Assembly: GCA_018398815.1 (NCBI GenBank)
Contig: CM031616.1
Location: 31,936,844-31,954,343, forward strand
Direction of reading: 5' to 3'
From: Conus ventricosus
Taxonomy: Eukaryota; Mollusca; Gastropoda; Neogastropoda; Conidae
Length of the DNA: 17,500 nucleotides
Every line of letters begins with the position of its first letter. Within the stretch, counting starts at the first letter, position 1. The position numbers and the translations under genes are program-made. Shown in pieces: positions 17,478-17,500 of this stretch. Under the pieces are notes generated by a model. The model was not told the origin of the DNA. It worked only from the letters and a program-made list of their open reading frames with translations, and searched no databases.

Positions 17478-17500
17478 TACATTCTGCGAAGTGATGCAGT
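17478..17500 (+). CDS. Possible exon start running off the window
   Basis: A pyrimidine tract (CCTCCTTTTTTTTCCTTGCAG) of just over 20 bases ends at 17477 and is a near-ideal splice acceptor. The following bases are open in two frames; one reads YILRSDA. Too little is visible to identify a protein. Confidence 0.35.

Overview
This window is eukaryotic, almost certainly from an animal and most likely a marine invertebrate (I infer a mollusc or other lophotrochozoan). It is packed with long dinucleotide arrays, carries Penelope-like (PLE) and LINE retroelements of invertebrate type, and has intron-style splice signals but no operon-like gene layout. The species call rests on overall character, not on a marker gene. 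No complete host gene, tRNA, rRNA or CRISPR array is visible.

Layout: 1-920 is microsatellite. 1194-1400 is a possible exon of a carboxylesterase-like gene. 1462-2007 has no gene and ends in what looks like a LINE 3' tail. From 2008 to about 7430 lies a nest of retroelements. An old LINE (LINE-A, plus strand) survives in three pieces (2008-2157, 6022-6257, 6421-6636). A PLE (PLE1, minus strand, 2158-6012) sits inside it, bounded by a 9-bp target-site duplication and by two copies of a ~545-bp pseudo-LTR. A 163-bp insert carrying a hammerhead-like core (6258-6420) also interrupts LINE-A. The 3' half of a second, different PLE (PLE2, minus strand, 6637-7430) abuts its end. PLE1 encodes a reverse transcriptase followed by a Cys cluster and a GIY-YIG endonuclease. 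Its frame is open apart from three frameshifts.

From 7431 to 12311 I see simple repeats, a ~130-bp tandem repeat with an internal hairpin (9005-9515), a 28-bp triplet repeat (10535-10618), a divergent direct repeat flanking a GT array, a 57-nt poly-C run and a G-rich island, with no confident gene. 12668-13440 is a decayed second LINE (LINE-B, minus strand). 13926-14489 is an unidentified protein-like frame on the minus strand. 14960-15223 (minus) is a good exon candidate with both splice sites. The rest is mainly simple repeat. The last 23 bases follow a strong splice acceptor and may begin an exon that leaves the window.

Most coding capacity is mobile-element debris in successive layers: LINE-A first, then PLE1 and the 163-bp insert within it, with PLE2 at its edge. 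The host-gene evidence is limited to three isolated candidate exons.
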